The notes under the pieces: generated by a model
The model's input: the letters and a program-made list of their open reading frames with translations, nothing else
Databases searched by the model: none
What the model was told of the DNA's origin: nothing
Translations under genes and position numbers: made by a program
In this document: one piece after another, positions 46,355 through 53,744 of the stretch
Numbering within the stretch: the stretch's first letter is position 1
Layout of the letters: each line of letters opens with the position of its first letter
Assembly (NCBI RefSeq): GCF_000380335.1
Contig: NC_021149.1
Location: 3,586,501 to 3,650,500, forward strand
DNA: 64,000 bases
Reading direction: 5' to 3'
From: Azotobacter vinelandii CA
Lineage (GTDB): Bacteria > Pseudomonadota > Gammaproteobacteria > Pseudomonadales > Pseudomonadaceae

Positions 46355-47371
46355 TCAGCCAGGTTGATAGCAATCTCCCCGACTGAGGATCGCCCAGACG
46401 ATCCGGGCATTCTTGTTCGCCAAAGCGACCGTGGCGATGTTCGGGTTGCGTCGACACAGCAAGCGCTGGAGCCACTGGCTGCGTCGATCCGCCTTGTCCT
46501 GGCAGTGCCTGAGCACCGCTCGGGCTCCGTGAACCAGCAGCGTGCGCAAGTAAGTATCGCCTCGCTTGTTGATCGGGCCCAGCTGCTCCTTGCCGCCGCT
46601 GGAGTGTTGGCGAGGAACCAACCCCAGCCAGGCAGCGAACTGCCGGGCGCTGCGGAACTGGCGAGCATCGCCCACGGCCGACACCAGGGCGGTGGCCGTG
46701 ATCGGACCGATGCCCTCGACCAGCATCAGGCGTTCCACCCGCTCGTCCTCGCGAGCCTGGCGCTGGATCGTTTCGTCGAGACGAGACAAGCGCGCTTCAT
46801 GCTCGACCAATTCGCCTTGCAACTCCACCAGTAACCCGCGCATCTGGCCCGGCAGGCCGTTCTCGGCATCCGCCAAGGCCGCCTGTGCCAGTCGGCGGGT
46901 AGCCGCCACGCCGTGCCGGCTCTCGACCAGGCCAAACTCGCCCAGCAACCCGCGAATCTCGTTGACCAGCGCCGTCCGCGCCCGGATCAGGCGGCTCCTG
47001 ATCCGGTGCAGGGCCTGGCCGGCCTGCTGCTCGGCGCTCTTCACCTCGACGTAACGCATGTTCGGTCGACTGGCCGCCTCGCAGATCGCTTCGGCGTCAT
47101 TGGCGTCGTTCTTGCCGCTCTTGACGTAGGGTTTGACGAACTGCGGTGCGATCAGTCGCACCTCATGTCCCTGGACTCTCAGCTCGCGCGCCCAGTAATG
47201 GGAGCTGCCGCAGGCCTCCATCGCCACCGTGCAGGGTTCGAGTTGACGAAAGAAGTCCAGCATTTGCGAGCGTTTGAGCTGTTTGCGACAGACCGCCTGC
47301 TCGTGGCTGTCGACGCCATGAATCTGGAACACCTGCTTTGCCAAATCGACGCCTATCCGCTTGAGTTTCAT
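46355..47371 (-). CDS. IS110-family transposase
   Basis: 338-residue DEDD-type recombinase. N-terminal RuvC-like domain with IGVDLAKQVFQIHGVD, VAMEACGSSHYWA and KNDANDAEAI supplying the acidic residues; C-terminal Tnp_20 domain with EGIGPITATALVSAVGD and the catalytic Ser in the FAAWLGLVPRQHSSGGK segment. Complete, no lesion seen. It excises and inserts the element through a circular intermediate guided by the bridge RNA. Confidence 0.95.
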   Translation of the reverse strand: MKLKRIGVDLAKQVFQIHGVDSHEQAVCRKQLKRSQMLDFFRQLEPCTVAMEACGSSHYWARELRVQGHEVRLIAPQFVKPYVKSGKNDANDAEAICEAASRPNMRYVEVKSAEQQAGQALHRIRSRLIRARTALVNEIRGLLGEFGLVESRHGVAATRRLAQAALADAENGLPGQMRGLLVELQGELVEHEARLSRLDETIQRQAREDERVERLMLVEGIGPITATALVSAVGDARQFRSARQFAAWLGLVPRQHSSGGKEQLGPINKRGDTYLRTLLVHGARAVLRHCQDKADRRSQWLQRLLCRRNPNIATVALANKNARIVWAILSRGDCYQPG

Positions 47372-47437
47372 GGGGACGCTCTCCTCTGGTGACTGCTGTT
47401 TCCAGCAACTTCAGTCTGGTGCATTGACGCCGTAGGA

Positions 47438-47450
47438 GGGGGGAGTCCAT
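47438..47450 (-). repeat. IS1111-type subterminal inverted repeat, right
   Basis: GGGGGGAGTCCAT on the plus strand, perfect inverted partner of 46064-46076. Confidence 0.85.
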
Positions 47451-47456
47451 TTCATT

Positions 47457-47804
47457 GACCTTCGCCGGCGCGTCGTCGACGCGGCCATGGGTGGGCTATC
47501 GGCTCGGCAGGCCGCCGAGCGATTCGACGTCGGGACGGCAACAGCGATCGTCTGGGTGCGGCGCTTCCGGGAAGGCGGGGAACTCGTCGCCCGCCGACAG
47601 GGCAAGCCCCGGGGCTTGCGGCTCGATCCCCATGCGGACTATCTGCTCGGCCTGCTCGAGCAGACCCCCGACCTGACGCTGGCCGAACTCGCCGCGACCC
47701 TCGAACGGGAGCGTGGCGTCCGTGTCAGCCTGGCGACGGTGTGGACGTTTCTCGACCGGCACGCCATGACGTTCAAAAAAGTGCCTGTGTCAAGCCCCCG
47801 GTGA
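47457..47804 (+). pseudogene. IS630-family transposase, 3' part, truncated
   Basis: Continues the seven-codon fragment at 46040: DLRRRVVDAAMGGLSARQAAERFD (HTH), VWVRRFREGGELVARRQGKPRG, then LTLAELAATLERERGVRVSLATVWTFLDRHAMTFKK. The frame then breaks off into KVPVSSPR and stops. The DDE catalytic part normally following is absent. The break lies just after a run of six A (TTCAAAAAAG), the place where many IS630 genes have a frameshift site between two frames. Confidence 0.85.
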
Positions 47805-47819
47805 AAATCGTTGGGGGCT
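47793..47819. repeat. Inverted repeat at the IS630/conjugation-module junction
   Basis: AGCCCCC (47793-47799) and GGGGGCT (47813-47819) separated by 13 bases. It marks the point where IS630 sequence stops. It could be a terminator for either side or the end of another lost element. Confidence 0.4.
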
Positions 47820-48064
47820 CAAAAGCTTATACAGGACAGGGGTTTAGCTCTACTTCGGGCCGCTTTGCGGGGCTGCGGCTTTGTGGGCTAGGAGCCACAT
47901 AAGAGCGTCGCGGTAGAAAGCCGGAGCGTACTGCGTCGGGGGCGATTGCCAGCAGACGGCAGGCTTGCTCGACCATCGTAGCCCAATCGGTTCGGCGCTC
48001 CAGAACAGAGAACGCGCAGCGTTGGGCTGCGCGTTCGGGCCGTCGGCAATGCGTTCGTGCGTTG
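47820..48064 (-). other. Intergenic region downstream of the trb operon
   Basis: About 245 bases between the IS630 scar and the DUF2274 gene. A minus-strand frame crosses it but overlaps the DUF2274 gene out of frame and has no start signal. No attachment-site repeat was recognised here. Confidence 0.45.
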
Positions 48065-48310
48065 TCAGCCCGGCTTCGGCGGTGCGGGCTTGCTCGCGCC
48101 TCCCTTCCTGAATCCCCGATCCCCAGCCATGAACGCCTCCAGCATGTGCGGGATCAGCGTCACGGCACCGACAGTCTCGCCATATGCCTGCGCGTGCAGC
48201 GCGGCGTAGCGGTCGAGGTCGGCTTTCAGGCTGGCCGGGCACGCAAAGGTCAGCTTGATGCTCTCGGTCTTGGGCAGCGGCCCCAGCCGCAGCTTCTTGG
48301 TCGTGCTCAT
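48065..48310 (-). CDS. DUF2274 protein of the conjugation module
   Basis: 81 residues: MSTTKKLRLGPLPKTESIKL, then TFACPASLKADLDRYAALHAQAYG and a Lys/Pro-rich tail. DUF2274 genes regularly follow trbI in Tn4371-like elements. The ATG overlaps the restored trbI stop by four bases, which supports the start. Layout suggests a ribbon-helix-helix-like or cytoplasmic accessory protein; function unknown. Confidence 0.85.
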   Translation of the reverse strand: MSTTKKLRLGPLPKTESIKLTFACPASLKADLDRYAALHAQAYGETVGAVTLIPHMLEAFMAGDRGFRKGGASKPAPPKPG

Positions 48311-49586
48311 CGTGATGTCCCCCGATTGAAGAACAGCGGCTGGTACGGCCGCAGCACCAGATCCCGATTGACGATGATGCGAACCGGCAGGCCCGGTCGC
48401 TCGGTCAAGGTGGGTTGGATGTTGAGGTTGCGCTGGGTCATCTCCTGGCCGACCTGATTGATGCTGTCCTGCGCGCGTCGCGCCCGGCGATGATGACGCG
48501 ATCACCGTTCTGGCGGTTCTCCGGCGCGGCCAGCTCGGCACCGACGCCCAGCAGCGTGGTCAACACCGCACCGGCGAAGATGCGATCCCAATGCCAATCA
48601 ACGCCATCCTCCAGGCCGGCATAGCCTGCCGGGTCGGTGCCGGCCAGGTTGTCGAGCGTGAGCGAGGACGTGTCGGGCAGGATGATCCGGTTCCAGACGA
48701 CTTGAACGCGGCTCTGCCCGTAGCTGACCTGGCTGTTGTAGCGGCCGAGGATGCGCGAACCCTGCGGGATGAGGATGAAGCGTCCGCTGGCTGTGTCATA
48801 GACCGGCTCCGTCACCGTGGCGATCACGTCGCCCGGCAAGTCCGACTTGATACCCGTCACCAGCGCCCCGGCGATCACCGTCCCGGCCATGACCTGATAC
48901 GGCGAAGCCGGCAGGGTCAGGCTGCCGGAATTACGGGTTTCCGTGGTTCCGGCTTGCTGGAACGCTTCCTTCTGGTCTTGCCTGTTCTGCACGGCCGTCG
49001 GGTCGGCGGGCTGAGCCGCCGTCGAGGCCGGCCCGGCGGCCATCGGGTCGAAGGCCGCATTGGCGGCGAAGCCCGGCGCGGCTGCCACTTGCGTCTGTGC
49101 CACCGGCGCGGCCTGCTGCGAGCCCGAGCGGAAGAACACCGACGATGCCGCCGCCGCGTCGGCTTCCTTGCGCAACGCGTCGTTGGGGTCGTGGCCGGGA
49201 GCCGCGTAGCCGGCCGTCACCGGCTGCTGCGACTTCACGATGGCCGGGCCGAGATCGCCCGGCAGCGGCGGCCCCAGCTCCGGCACCGTGGGCGCCAAAG
49301 CCGGCGGCAGCTTCGAGTAGTCCGCCGGCAGCGCATCCAGCCCTTCCGGTTTCGAGACGCGATCGACGTTGTAAAGCTCGGTCTGCTCGCCAGCACCGCG
49401 CTGCTGCGGTTGCAGCGACCACATCAGCGCGCCGAGCACGGCGACCGACAGGGTGCCGGCGAGGATGGCCAGCGTGCGCCGGTTTAGGCGCGTGACCGGG
49501 CGCGGTTGCGCGCGCAGCGCCACCGCCTCGGGCGCGACCTTGCCCGCCTGTGGCGTGGCGAGGTCGGGGGTGTCGTCCTGGCTCAT
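48307..49586 (-). pseudogene. trbI: Conjugal transfer protein TrbI, C-terminal frameshift
   Basis: VirB10/TrbI-type protein spanning both membranes: cytoplasmic N terminus, TM (RRTLAILAGTLSVAVLGALMW), Pro-rich periplasmic linker, then the beta-barrel/antenna domain (ASPYQVMAGTVIAGALVTGIKSDLPGDVIATVTEPVYD, in part). At VIIAGRDAR (about 48480) the frame shifts; the next frame reads DSINQVGQEMTQRNLNIQPTL (in part) to the expected VLRPYQPLFFNRG end and an ATGA overlap with DUF2274. Adding one base gives a 426-residue normal protein. As read, the product ends at 48438 and lacks about 55 residues. Confidence 0.85.
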
Positions 49587-49588
49587 CG

Positions 49589-50590
49589 TCAGTTCCTCCC
49601 ACTCCTTGATACGACGCCATCCGTGCGCTCGATCCGAACCACGTCGCCACCATCACCGCCCAGGCGCAGTTCGGCCGCGCCGAACAGCCGATCCACGATG
49701 TAGTACGGCGAGCGGAAACGGTAGTTCACCAGTTGCCCGTCGCCCTGCGCGCCGATGACGAACAGCGGTGGCAGCTCGCCTTGGGCGATACCCGGCGGGA
49801 ACTGGATATAGACCTTCTCGCCGTCATCGAAGGCGCGCAGCGGTTTCCACGGCGGATTACTGCCTGACACCGCGTAGCGGAAGCGGATATTCTCCAGCGA
49901 CAGGCCGGTATCGACCGGCGCGGCGGCGCTGGCCGCCTGCGCCTGGCGCAGCAAGGCCAGCATCCGGTCTTTCGGGTAGTCCCAGGACACCGACGCCATC
50001 CACGCCCTTTCCGTTGAGGTCAGCTCCAGCAGGTACGTCCGGCGGCTGGTGGTGATGACCAGATTGGTTTTCAGGCCCGAGCGGATGGGCTTGACCAGCA
50101 CGTTCACGCGCAGCGCATCGCCGCTGCCGCTGGATGTGTCGCCGACGATCCAGCGCACGGTATCGCCTGCGGCCACCGTCACCAGTTCCTCACCTGGTTG
50201 GAGCGCGATCACGGTCACGCGGCCCACGGACGCATAGACCTGATAGAGCGCGCCATCGGTGAAGGGCCACACCTGAATCGCATTGACGTAGCCCTCTCGG
50301 GTCGGCGCGATGCGCGCCTCGGCGTTGGCGCGCGAGACACGCACCTTCTCGTCGGCCGGCTCCGGTACGGGTGTGGCCTCGTCCACCTCCGGCAGCGGCT
50401 TCAACTGCGCCGGCAGCGCCAGCGGCTCGGGCACGGCGACGACTTCCACCGGCTTGGGCGGTTCGGGCAGCGGCTGCGCCTGCACCGGCTCATCGAGCGA
50501 AACAGACGGCGGCGGCTTGCCCTGCGACGCGCAGCCCGCAAGGGCAAGCAGGATCGACGGCAAAGCGTAAAAGCGGAGAGGCAGGTTCAT
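49589..50590 (-). CDS. trbG: Conjugal transfer lipoprotein TrbG
   Basis: 333-residue VirB9-like outer-membrane component of the transfer channel. Lipobox LAGC after MNLPLRFYALPSILLA, a Pro-rich linker and the VirB9/CagX domain (VWPFTDGALYQVYASVGRVTVIALQPGEEL, in part; FRYAVSGSNPPWKPLRAFDDGEKVYIQFP, in part). Start 50590 overlaps the trbF stop by four bases. Confidence 0.93.
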   Translation of the reverse strand: MNLPLRFYALPSILLALAGCASQGKPPPSVSLDEPVQAQPLPEPPKPVEVVAVPEPLALPAQLKPLPEVDEATPVPEPADEKVRVSRANAEARIAPTREGYVNAIQVWPFTDGALYQVYASVGRVTVIALQPGEELVTVAAGDTVRWIVGDTSSGSGDALRVNVLVKPIRSGLKTNLVITTSRRTYLLELTSTERAWMASVSWDYPKDRMLALLRQAQAASAAAPVDTGLSLENIRFRYAVSGSNPPWKPLRAFDDGEKVYIQFPPGIAQGELPPLFVIGAQGDGQLVNYRFRSPYYIVDRLFGAAELRLGGDGGDVVRIERTDGVVSRSGRN

Positions 50591-51291
50591 GGCTTGGCTC
50601 CTTCGGAAGAATCCAGTTCGCGGCTCCACGACAAGCCGTTGACGTAGATCCCCAGCGGGTTCTTACGCAGGCGCTGTTCGGTGCGCGGGGTTTGCACGAT
50701 GGTGGAAAGCACGGCGTTCCAGCGTTCGGTGCCAGCGGGTGCGCCGTTGACGAACCGCTGTTCCGTCCAACGGACGTTGAACGAGGCATCGCTGGCGCGC
50801 GTAACGCTGATGATCTGCACCGTCACCGACTCGCGGCCGACACGGGCGAACGGATCGTTCTTGCTCGCGTAGTCGTTGAGCACGGCCGCGCCGCGGTCGG
50901 TGGTGTAGTCGTAGGCGTCGAGCCAGTTCTGGCGCACCACGATGGGGTCGATGGACAGCGAGCGCACCAGGCCGATGAAGCGGCCCAAGTGGTAGGCGAT
51001 CTGCGCATCGGCGGGTCGGTACGGCGTGGCAGCTTCGCCGACAGCGCGCACCTGCCCGGCCTGATCGACCTCGATGACGTAGGGCGTGACGATGGACTGC
51101 GCCGAGCGCCACACCAGGCCGCCGGCCATCAGCAGCGCGAGCGTGAGGCAGCCGAAGGCCATGAATCGCCAGTTCTTCGCCTGGACGCGGGCCGAACCGA
51201 TACGGTCGTCCCACACCTGCGCGGCGGATTGGTACGGGGTGGCAGGCTGCGGCGTATCGGCATAGCGCACCTGCGGGCGTTTGAATCGCAT
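50587..51291 (-). CDS. trbF: Conjugal transfer protein TrbF
   Basis: 234-residue VirB8-like inner-membrane component: one TM (FMAFGCLTLALLMAGGLVWRS) after a basic N terminus, then the periplasmic NTF2-like domain (PADAQIAYHLGRFIGLVRSLSIDPI, SVTVQIISVTRASDASFNVRWTE). Third gene from the end of the operon. Confidence 0.93.
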   Translation of the reverse strand: MRFKRPQVRYADTPQPATPYQSAAQVWDDRIGSARVQAKNWRFMAFGCLTLALLMAGGLVWRSAQSIVTPYVIEVDQAGQVRAVGEAATPYRPADAQIAYHLGRFIGLVRSLSIDPIVVRQNWLDAYDYTTDRGAAVLNDYASKNDPFARVGRESVTVQIISVTRASDASFNVRWTEQRFVNGAPAGTERWNAVLSTIVQTPRTEQRLRKNPLGIYVNGLSWSRELDSSEGAKP

Positions 51292-51321
51292 GGGTGTTCT
51301 CCTTGAGGGTCAGGTATCGCG

Positions 51322-52695
51322 TCATTCATCGGAGCGCAGGCTCGGGCCTTGCCCCGAGCCGCCGCCGTCGCCACCGCGCAGCGTGTGGGCGGTAGTAGTC
51401 GCGGCATGGGTGATTTGCTGGCGGCGGTGCATCCGCTTGGCCCAGGCGGGTTGTTCCTGCTTCGGTGCGCTGGCGGCGCTGTTTGCACCTTCGCCTGCGG
51501 CGGCCTGGCCGGAGCCGGCGGCGCCGGCATCCGCGCCGTTCCAGCCGGCACGGAAGGAACCGGCCATCTTCTGCCCGGCAGCGGAAGCTCCGGACGCGGC
51601 ACGGCGGCCTGCCGCCTGTACGCCGGTCTTGGCGACATTGCCGAGGCCGGCAGTCGCCCCCTTGGCCCCGTCGCCCGCAGCGGCGGAACCGGCCTGGAAT
51701 GCCGACTTGGCGCTGCTGGCCGCCGACGTGGCGGCGCGTGCGCCGCTGCCGGCCAGCTTGGCGGCCGCCGGCGCCATGCGCGCCCCGGCCATGACCGCAC
51801 CGCCCACGCCAGTTGCGGCGGCGCCAATGGCAACGCCCGTGCCGACAGCGCCGACAGCGGCGCCGGCCATCGCGCCCGCGCCAAGCTGCGGTGCACCCGA
51901 CACGAGGCCCGTGGCGATACCCGGCCCGAAGATGCCCAAGGCCAGCAGCGAGAGCGAAGCCAGCATCACGACCAGGGCATGGTCGATGGACGGTTCATCC
52001 GGCACGGTCTGGAACTCGGCGAACAGGCCCGAACCGATGCCGACGATGACGGCCAGCACCAGTACCTTGACGCCAGACGACACCACGTTGCCGAGCACCT
52101 TTTCCGCCAGGAAGCTCGTCTTGTTCCAGAGCGCGAACGGCACCAGCACGAAGCCGGCGAGCGTGGTCAGCTTGAACTCGATCAGCGTGATGAAAAGCTG
52201 CACCGCCAGCACGAAGAAGCAGAGGGTGACGACCAGCCACGCGAGGAACATCACCACGATCGGGTCGATGTTCGTGAACACTTCGGGGAACCCGGCCATG
52301 TCGCCGATCTGCTCCAGAATCGGCGCACCCGCGTCGATGCCGGTTTTCGCCAGCCGTCCCGGTTGCAGGAAGTTCTCCATCGTGATGGCCGAGCCGGTGG
52401 CCGTCAGGCCCAGGCCGGCGAACGAGCGGAATACGATGCCGGCCAGCCAGTTGAAGTTGCCGATGATGTAGGCGAAGGCGCCGACGTAGAGCACCTTGCG
52501 CAGCAGCTTGGCGATCACGTCTTCGCCCTGGCCGGTCGCGTGGCTCATGGCCCAGTACAGGCCGGCGATCGTCATGTCGATGACGATGAGCGTGGCGGTC
52601 AGGAACGCCACTTCGCCCTGCAACAGACCGAAGCCCGAGTCGATGTAGCGCGAGAACGTGTCGAGGAAGCGATCGATGATGGTCACGTCGTTCAT
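51322..52695 (-). CDS. trbL: Conjugal transfer protein TrbL
   Basis: 457-residue polytopic VirB6-like inner-membrane protein: about six TM segments in the first 270 residues, then a long Ala/Gly-rich tail (AAAKLAGSGARAATSAASSA) typical of TrbL. Start 52695 overlaps the stop of the TrbK-alt gene upstream. Low complexity in the tail is a family trait. Confidence 0.92.
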   Translation of the reverse strand: MNDVTIIDRFLDTFSRYIDSGFGLLQGEVAFLTATLIVIDMTIAGLYWAMSHATGQGEDVIAKLLRKVLYVGAFAYIIGNFNWLAGIVFRSFAGLGLTATGSAITMENFLQPGRLAKTGIDAGAPILEQIGDMAGFPEVFTNIDPIVVMFLAWLVVTLCFFVLAVQLFITLIEFKLTTLAGFVLVPFALWNKTSFLAEKVLGNVVSSGVKVLVLAVIVGIGSGLFAEFQTVPDEPSIDHALVVMLASLSLLALGIFGPGIATGLVSGAPQLGAGAMAGAAVGAVGTGVAIGAAATGVGGAVMAGARMAPAAAKLAGSGARAATSAASSAKSAFQAGSAAAGDGAKGATAGLGNVAKTGVQAAGRRAASGASAAGQKMAGSFRAGWNGADAGAAGSGQAAAGEGANSAASAPKQEQPAWAKRMHRRQQITHAATTTAHTLRGGDGGGSGQGPSLRSDE

Positions 52696-52994
52696 GGCGC
52701 GTCCTCCACGGCTGGCTCATCGAAGCTGGGGGGAATCGGCGGCAGGTCTGCCAGCGTCCGGTACTCGTCCGGCCCGGTATGGCCGGCGAAGAAGCGCCGC
52801 CGGAACGCTTCGGCTGCGGCGCGGCAGGCGTCCTCGCCCACGGCTTGCCGGTCGGCCGCGCATTGCGCGCGCAGTGCCTTGAGCCGCACGGGATCGGTGG
52901 TCAAGGTGTCGGCCAGGTCTTCGGCCTGCTGCTGGCCGCACGCGGTCAGCAGCAGGGCCAGCAGCGAAGCCGACAGGGCGAGGACGCATCGCAT
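52692..52994 (-). CDS. TrbK-alt-type entry-exclusion lipoprotein
   Basis: 100 residues, lipoprotein signal peptide with lipobox LTAC (Cys about 19), then a small domain with DPVRLKALRAQC and DACRAAAEAFRRRFF. It occupies the place of TrbK between trbJ and trbL. TrbK-type proteins reduce mating between cells carrying the same element. It resembles the second lipoprotein at 60611 (same DPVRLK.LR.QC pattern). Confidence 0.85.
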   Translation of the reverse strand: MRCVLALSASLLALLLTACGQQQAEDLADTLTTDPVRLKALRAQCAADRQAVGEDACRAAAEAFRRRFFAGHTGPDEYRTLADLPPIPPSFDEPAVEDAP

Positions 52995-53006
52995 GGCTGT
53001 CTCCCG

Positions 53007-53744
53007 TCAGTTGCCGTAGAAGTCCACGCGCTGCGGCGTGTACGGTGTGCCGGTGCCGAGGAAGCGCCGCCGGACTTCGCGGGCGCGCTCGGTGGCCGCC
53101 GCCTGTCGCGCCAGTTCCAGCGAGGCCGCACGGTCTTGCGTGATCTGGAGTTGCTGCGCCTGGATGGACTGCTTGGCCTGCAAGGCAAGGAGCTGGTTCG
53201 TCGCCTGCATCGCTTGCAGCGCGCCGGTCGCGGACTGGCTCTGGCTGACCAGATCGGCCAGCGCGCTTTCGTCTTGGGTCAGGTTCTGCGACACCTGCGC
53301 CTGCATCCGCATGGCGGTATGCAGGCCGTTCAAGCTGTTCCGCCAGCGTTCGCGGGCGTCCTGGGCCATGCGGTCGCCGCTGACGGTGGCGGCGTATTGC
53401 TCGGGATACAGGCGCGCGAACTCCCGATCCATGTTCGTCACATCAAAGGCCAGCCCCTGCGCCTCGGCGATCAGGCGTTCGGTGGTGGCGAGTGTCGAGC
53501 GCAGGCGGTTGACGATGTTGAAGTCCAGATGCGCCAGGTTGCGCGCTTGGTTCATCAGCATCTGCGCCTCGTTCTGGAGCTGGTTGATCTGGTTGTTGAT
53601 CTGCTCCAGCGTGCGAACGGCGGTCAGCGTGTTCTGCACGAAGTTCGAGGGGTCGAACACAGTGATGGCCGCCGCGGGCTGGGCGAGCATCAGCGAGCTG
53701 GCCAGCGCGGCGGCGAGCGAAACGGAAAGCACACGGGTCTTCAT
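53007..53744 (-). CDS. trbJ: Conjugal transfer protein TrbJ
   Basis: 245-residue VirB5-like pilus-associated protein: signal peptide (SVSLAAALASSLMLAQPAAA), then extended coiled-coil helices (NQINQLQNEAQMLMNQARNLAHLDFN, in part). Start 53744 overlaps trbE by four bases; the upstream frame is not signal-like. Confidence 0.93.
   Translation of the reverse strand: MKTRVLSVSLAAALASSLMLAQPAAAITVFDPSNFVQNTLTAVRTLEQINNQINQLQNEAQMLMNQARNLAHLDFNIVNRLRSTLATTERLIAEAQGLAFDVTNMDREFARLYPEQYAATVSGDRMAQDARERWRNSLNGLHTAMRMQAQVSQNLTQDESALADLVSQSQSATGALQAMQATNQLLALQAKQSIQAQQLQITQDRAASLELARQAAATERAREVRRRFLGTGTPYTPQRVDFYGN

Larger units (their letters stand above)
46061..47456 (-). mobile_element. IS110-family (IS1111 group) insertion sequence
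   Basis: About 1.4 kb. 13-base inverted repeats ATGGACTCCCCCC (46064-46076) and its complement (47438-47450) lie a few bases inside the ends, the subterminal position characteristic of the IS1111 group. Ends were set by the reading frame of the interrupted IS630 gene. One transposase gene on the minus strand, with about 290 non-coding bases downstream and 80 upstream. No target duplication is evident, as expected for this family. Confidence 0.85.

Noticed and set aside
47850-48242. Minus-strand frame downstream of trbI
   Set aside because: Overlaps the DUF2274 gene in another frame and has no start signal; likely spacer.
51349-53019. 556-residue plus-strand frame across trbL
   Set aside because: Opposite-strand shadow of trbL and the TrbK-alt gene, low-complexity His/Arg/Asp-rich sequence.
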